Assembly: GCA_019096065.1 (NCBI GenBank)
Contig: JAGUCH010000005.1
Span: 930,001 to 994,000 of the forward strand
DNA length: 64,000 bases
Reading direction: 5' to 3'
Origin: Paracyclopina nana
Lineage: Eukaryota; Arthropoda; Copepoda; Cyclopoida; Cyclopettidae
Shown here: positions 57,673 through 64,000 of the stretch, one piece after another
Position numbering within the stretch: the stretch's first letter is position 1
Layout: the number at the start of each line of letters is the position of its first letter
Program-made: the position numbers and the translations under genes
Notes under the pieces: generated by a model
What the model saw: only the letters and a program-made list of their open reading frames with translations
What the model was told of the DNA's origin: nothing
Database searches by the model: none

Positions 57673-60600
57673 ATATGGGACAAATTGCTGAAGAGCATTT
57701 AACTTTTTGCCTCGACGGGGCAAAAAATTCGGGCTTTCACGAAGGTGGAAAATTGAAAATAATAGCTATCTTGTACAGTAGAAAATGTCACAAGCACAGA
57801 CATTGTTTTTGCCCAGCATGTCCCTTTTTCCCCGAAAGTTCCCGACATTTCTCGCCCACTGTGCACAGTGATGGATAGATTCACCTCTTCTCTCTCTTTT
57901 CCTCGGTACAAAAAGTGATTGTTGACCCGTCCAAAAATTGAGGTCGGCACAAAACAGTGTTGGAAAAAAAAGAAAAGTAGCGGCCATCTTGAACGACAAA
58001 TTTCACATTAGTCGGAAAGTTCATCTGTGAAATATTGGAGCCAATCTTGGGAATGCATTTTTTCACCTCCTTCTCTCTTTTTTCCGCGAAAGCAGCAGCA
58101 GCAGCTTCTACTGCTGGCAGAGAGCCCAATAAATCTTGGTTTTCTATCTGAACTAATTGAATGGGGTGACTTTTTTCCTCCTTTTCAGATGAAAAGTAAA
58201 AGTTGATAAGAGAAAGCCCGAGATTTGTCTAACCCACTCCTCCTCCCTTTGAGAAGCAATTTCCTCAATATTTATACTATATATAGCATAAACTTTGAAG
58301 CAGCTTGGCCCAAAAAAGGAGTTTAATCAGAAAATGTGCAAGCTCGTCCCTTCTCTTCTGCCTAAATGCCCTTCTTCCCTTTCGAGGTACCGCCCCCCCC
58401 CTTTACCCTTCACCATCTTTTTTCCAGATGGTTTCCTGCTGCCATTTTTTCAAGTGTTCCTCCATCACCACTTACCTAGAAAAGAGCAGAGCATAGGAAA
58501 ATACGATTTTTCCCTTTACATTTTTTTGCCTGATCAGGAATGGAGTTTTTTGGCTACTCAGGTTGTTGGTGCACCACCCAGATAGATGACTCAACTTTTT
58601 TCCTTAGTTGGCACAAAGTAATCACAATATATCGGATATATACCGTATATACAGGCAGAAAAAAGGAAACTTTCGTCATTTGGGGCCGCGGAGCGCGTAA
58701 ACGCAGATGTGACTCATGATTCTGCTATTGTTTTCCTTTTACCAGCGAGGAGCAAGTAGTACACATGCATTCCTCCCTTGGGAGCTTTCGAGGCAACAAC
58801 GGCGGTTAAGTCATCATTTTCTCGGTTACAACCTTATGAACCCCGAGGGGATTGTCATTAGAGTCTTTCGGGAAGTTGGGCTCAAGATTTGGCTCGAATC
58901 TTCCTCGCCGCCGCCAAAATAGCCTTTTAAATATGATAAATAGCGCGCGCGCGTACTAGCTCAAAAAATTTAAAAAGTAGGAGAAGATACATATTTCCTG
59001 CTTTAAGCCAAAACAATATTTTCAAAAAGTAATTTAAAATCTAGGATAGTTGAGAAACAGTCAAAAAAACCTGGGCCTGAATTAGTAGGTGAACGGGGCT
59101 TTAGATGTGTCGTCTGGTGGTAAAGAGTGAAAAGTGCAAAATGTTACAAGCTTTCTCAAGTTACTCAAAAAAAGCATTTTACAGCTCTGCGCAGTTGGAA
59201 ATTCAGCAAAAAATCAAAGTCAGAATTATAATCAAGCCTGCAATAAAAGAGAATAGTTCAGCATGCAGCAGCAACAGCAGAAAGAAGAAAGTTTTAGCAA
59301 TTTCATTTTCTGCTAGAATAGTACATATGCAGTATAGCAGCTGAGAAGGGTGAAAAAAGTTCATGGAAGAAAACTTTTTAACTTGGCTTCTGTTTTGCAA
59401 AGCTGCTGCTGCTGCTGTCATAAAAGAAGAGCTACACCAACCTCCTTTTTTTCAGTAATTGCTCAAACTTTCCCAATCTAGGCGATTTGAAGCCAATCTC
59501 AGAGCCTATTCGGGGAGAAATTATTTTTTGCTCGCACACCTCCCTACAAAAACTCCTGAATGAATTTCATTACAGTTTGCCAACAAAAAAGCCAAGTCAT
59601 AAACTTCTACCAAGTCTTGCACTCTTTCGCCGCTAGGCGGCGCCACCTCAAATTAGACGGGATTGATATTAAGTCTCAGCTCGCAGAAATGCAAAAAAAC
59701 GTTTTAGGGTCTTAAATGCTTCATTCTCCTTGGAGTATTATACTGCAGTAGTAGACCAAACCTTGCCCACCTTGAGGTTTTGAGGTTGCAGCAATATTGC
59801 AAAATCCTTTTCATGCAAAGATTGGGGCTGCTGCTGCAACTATACTTTCTGCAAAAAGCCTCACTTTTGAGAGAGAGAGAGGATGAAAATAAAAAACTAA
59901 CTGGATAACTTGCCAACTCATCTTGTTGATACTCCAATAGGAAATGGCAGCCAAATTGATGACGAGCACGAATGAGTGGCGGATAATTAAATCTTTGTTC
60001 GCGGAAATATATTGCATAGAGTGGGATATATACTATGTAGGTGTTCAATAGGAGAGACCTCTCAGCATTGATTGTGGGCCAAAAGTTTCACACTTTTGCC
60101 TCAACAGATTCAGCACAGAAAATGTACACACAGTTTGTCAAGCTTTCAAAAGGTGCAGGCAAAAAGGGGAACTTTTTTGATCATCTTTCCACACGCTGGA
60201 TTTTGATTAGCAAGTTTTCCCGCTCTCAATTCTTGGATGTAGGACATATCTAATTTCTTCTACTGCTTTTACACCACTCACAACACACAACTTTTTGATC
60301 AGCCTCAACAACATCAAGCTAATTGCATTCTTTGATCTGTTGGATCACAGCAAAGAGGCCTCCTTTCATGAAAGAACTGGAAAGAACAGCAATTTTAGCT
60401 GCGTAACTGCAAGCTATTATAGCAAGCAATTTGATTGGCTTGCAGCTGACACGTGTGTCAACTCCGTACTGGCCCGCACGTGCGCTGCCTGCCCAAACAG
60501 CCCGCAAGCCAAGCAGCCTAGGCAGGAGCAGCCGGCCGGCATTCAAGCCTATTAGACCGTGAAAACATTTAGCATTGTGTGGTCAAATTCTCAGTTTTTT

Positions 60601-63600
60601 TTACAACCTGTGACACTCAGAGGCAGACAGGCGTGATCCATAATTCACAAATGTGGTCAGTTTGCCCACCAAATAAAACGCGATTAACTCATTTTGTCAG
60701 AAATTGCTCGGGTTCAATTTTGGCTTTTTTCAAAATGCAAGAAAGTGCAGCTCTACTCCATTAGCATTTCACACTCGGAGCACTTTTTTGAGTGAGGAAA
60801 ATACAAAAATGAAATGCAGCAAAGCAAGGAGGGTACATACTTTCCTGCAAGGCCTTGAGAAGTACTTATCTCAGTTTTGAAAACTCGCGCGCCCTATTTT
60901 GCCCCCTCTTCTCATAACAAACACCTGCAGCAACTTCACATTTGCTGGCAAAAAGCTGCAAACTACTCAATAGTGGCATTTAGAAATCCAGTATTCTTCT
61001 ACTTTCAGCAGAGGGAAAATAAAAATATGTTCATCTCTCTGAAGAAAAGGGAGGAATAAGCAGACCAGGGATATAATGTGACATGTAAAGTGGCAAAATA
61101 GCAAAATTGGCTGTGGCGCAATGCCCAAACTTATGTATGTGTGTGTAAAGTGGAAAACAAAAGGATAGAGCCGAATGGGAAACATTCCTCAGAAAGGCTT
61201 GCATGCACTTTTTCATTTTGAACAATTAATTTCAAGCACTTTTTTCTGCTTGAATGTAGGCCAAGCAACAATTACACAACTACAATGGGAGAAAGAAGTT
61301 GTGCTCCTCTCCTTCTTCTACCCTTTGAAAATGAACTTTTCAAATGCAATTCTACTGCTGAGGAGTGTAGCCAGCAGTTCTACAACTATGACAGTTGGGC
61401 CAAGGACAAATGAGCCAACTAGGAAAGGACAAGACGCTCTTCCTTTTTTTTCAAAGCAGCCTTGTAATTCCTAAATTGCTATCACACTTTTCTGTGCTGA
61501 TGTGAAAGCTGTTCTGATCTCTAAAGGCTTTCAAATAATGCCTTTATGTGGCTGAGCTGTAGCTGTAGCTGCAGCTGACATTTGTTTACAAACAAAATGC
61601 ACGTGGTTATAAAGCGCGACGGGCCGGCACGGCAGACACACAGGTCACAAGTAGACAAAGAGGCTTACAATTTGAAATATCCTTCAATGAGGCTGAATGC
61701 ACATTTCTGAAAGCTGCAACATGCTCAGTAACAAGATGAGTGTTATATATAAAAAGAGGGCCCTTAAAAATGAAGCAGCAGAATAAAAGACGCATTGGAA
61801 TACACAACTGCTTTCGCTTTCACACTTAGGCTTTCTTTTTTGTCCCAATTTGTATAAAAAGCCTGTGTGCCTCTCGCAGCCAGTCGTGCATGGACATTAC
61901 CAAGAAGAACCCTACTTGTAAATAAAAAAAAACCTCTTGCTTACAAAGTCAAATTTTCCTGGTTGCAAAATGGTTGATTCAGGCTCCTCTGGCACAGGGG
62001 AAAAGTTTGGAAATCTACATCTCCTTTGTGAAGAAGGAGTTTGCCTTTTTTCTGCAAAATTGAGAACATTAGGCTGTAGTAGAAGTATCCTGGAAATCCA
62101 ACAACTATCAAAGGCTCATCTCAGCAGCCCATTGCAGCTAGGAGAGGAACAAAAAGCTACTACTACTACTTTCAAATGGCGAAGGGTTCTTGGGGAATAC
62201 AGAGCACTTATTTAGAATTTTCAGACACAAAACCGTATTGCTCTGCTGCTCCCACCAACACCACCACTTATACAACATACTACTTTTATACTGCAATAAG
62301 AAGAAGTGTGAGGAGGCAATTTTACTGCATCCTTTTCTTAAAAGACCTGACAACTTCAGGGGGCAAAATCTGCTGTACCTGCAATTGCAAAAAATGTAGT
62401 AGTATTCTGTTATCCTGCATATTCTGGGTAAGGATGCAATAAAAATAGGCTATGGGAGAGGCTGCTCAATTGTGCTGCCTAATTGTATTGCATTGTAAGC
62501 TCTTCGGAGGGAATTTATTATTTACTTTATACAAGGAAATGCAACATTGGTTTCCTATACAAGACAAAAGCAGTAGCCTCAATTTGGTAGGCTGACAAGA
62601 GAGGAATTTGCAACCCTCCCAAATATTTAAAGCTCAAGTTCGTACTATGTATGCTATATTATCTTTATCTGAAGGAGACATATTTTCCATCTAGTTGTCC
62701 AGTAGGAGCAAGAAATGGTGGACAAGTTGGTAAAAGGAGGCCATCTTCTCGTTCTAGAGACTGATCCTGAAAAAACGACCCTACTTTTTTCATTTATATA
62801 GTATCATCATGGCCTAAATAGTCTAAAGCTTTCCAAAATTGCATTCTTTGGCTTTTGATTTGTTTCTAAAAAAACTTGTTAAAATGAAAAAAGGACACAT
62901 TCACAAATTGGAGATGCCTCAAAAGAAAGCCAAAAAGTATCAATCTTAATTACATGACATGAAAATTAATTTTCGAAAAAATAACTTTGATGAAATTCAA
63001 TTTTTTGCGGGGCAGACTCTGGTGTATTCCATGTATTGGCAGAGTTCAGTAGGCATTTCTATGAGTCAGCCATGTGTGCAGCCAGTGCCACTATGAACAC
63101 AGTGAATGCCATTGACAGTTACCTGTCAACAGCAGATGATGAGAGGAGGGACAAAGTTGCTCATTTTTGGCCTGATTTGCAAACAATGCTCTGGTTGCTC
63201 CTCCGCAAACAGATTTGACCTCTCCTTCCTCTTGATGTCAGAAAAGTCAATTTTCTGCACCAACAAATATCCAAGATAACTTCTAAAAAGGGACTTTTGA
63301 CGACGACGACTACGACAAAACTGGACGGAAAACTTTTTCCCAGCCAGCAGTAGCAGCAGCCACTCAAAGGCATAGAAGAGTGCATCACAGTTTTCTTTGT
63401 AATTATAAATCAAGTTTGGCAGAAAAGGAGAAAGTTGAGCAGGGAGAAAGGGGAAAAAAGGACGACTGCTGCTGATAACCTTTCACTTTTTTCTGAGTAA
63501 AGATAGCATGAAAAAAGCCAAAATACATTTTCAGCCCACTCTAAAGAAAGCCCTGCTCACCTGCTACAAATAAGACAAATTCAATCAAACGGCTTATTCG

Positions 63601-64000
63601 TTTTTGTCAAAATTGGCACAATTGAGCACAACAAACCAATTTATTCAAGCCAATTTCAGTCAGCAGTTTCAAAATATTTCGGCCAAAAAGTGCCAAAAAA
63701 AAGGCATTCCAATTTTTCAGCCTTATTACTATGCAGCTGAACAAAGCCATGAATTTCCAGCTAGAAATTGAAAGCAGTTGAAGATTTGGCTGTTTTCCTA
63801 ACTGCTAATTCCCACATATCCTGGAATGGCTTGTCATAATAATAAACCAAAGCTCTGGTTTATGATTGCATAAAGGACATGAATTCAAACTGGGGCTCTT
63901 CTCGGTAGAAGCTTTGAATTGGGATCTCTGATCTGACTTTGTAGGCATCTTATCTTAGCTTTGGGCTATGTGCGGTATGCACACAGCATGCCAATCACCA
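57673..64000. other. Gene-free right end of the window
   Basis: About 6.3 kb, AT-rich, with CTG/CAG runs (58088-58105, 59403-59417), a GA run (59868-59880), a CGCGCG patch (58943-58955) and a CTCF-like CCGCTAGGCGGCGCCA at 59630-59645. Frames such as 61937-62215 and 60295-60555 carry no recognisable domain. No RNA gene seen. Confidence 0.4.
59630..59645 (+). promoter_or_regulatory. CTCF-like site
   Basis: CCGCTAGGCGGCGCCA differs by one base from the 16-mer shared by 12739 and 48333, and is followed by an opposing GGCGCCACCT. Confidence 0.35.

Noticed and set aside
58571..58580. CACCACCCA near the right end as a Ci/Gli site
   Set aside because: Mismatch in the first base and isolated. Treated as chance.
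1..64000. CRISPR arrays, bacterial operons or prophage
   Set aside because: The DNA is intron-bearing animal sequence; no direct-repeat/spacer pattern was seen, and the regular repeats are a satellite and TIR iterons.

Overview
This is animal nuclear DNA, most likely from an arthropod (pancrustacean or insect grade). Evidence: canonical GT-AG spliceosomal introns, many of only 55-60 nt; metazoan gene families throughout; and a Patched protein whose C-terminal tail carries an arthropod-like block (VVETT, then [13 protein letters not shown]). I cannot name the species. All exon models were assembled by hand from splice consensus, reading phase and family knowledge; no database search was run.

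Left part (0.4-9.2 kb), compact housekeeping genes: RhoGDI (minus), metaxin-1 (plus, divergent from RhoGDI), SDHAF3 (plus, 77 nt after metaxin), a WDSUB1-type WD40/U-box protein (minus, convergent with SDHAF3), a small orphan membrane protein (plus) and dihydrofolate reductase (minus, convergent with the orphan).

Middle (9.4-25.9 kb), the Hedgehog receptor patched (minus): 14 coding exons, about 1318 residues, with two introns over 2 kb. Exact Ci/Gli sites (TGGGTGGTC or GACCACCCA) occur eight times in its introns and 5' flank. I found no exact copy elsewhere in the window, as expected if Hedgehog signalling feeds back on its own receptor. The protein has Asn where Patched normally has the TM4 'GVD' aspartate. 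The 5' flank also holds a tRNA-like element and a 163-bp-period repeat.

25.9-35.0 kb: a SET-domain protein without a MYND finger (plus) converges on an Rbfox (Fox-1/A2bp1) splicing factor (minus, nine coding exons recognised). Rbfox carries UGCAUG, the binding site of its own product, at several of its own splice sites. Its largest intron holds two transposon-like elements.

35.0-64.0 kb: no convincing exon on either strand. This may be the 5' intron/regulatory territory of Rbfox or plain intergenic DNA. It holds foldback (MITE-like) elements, one nested inside another of its own family, a dimeric 110/117-bp satellite, an inverted partner of a repeat in the Rbfox intron, microsatellites and scattered CTCF-like motifs.
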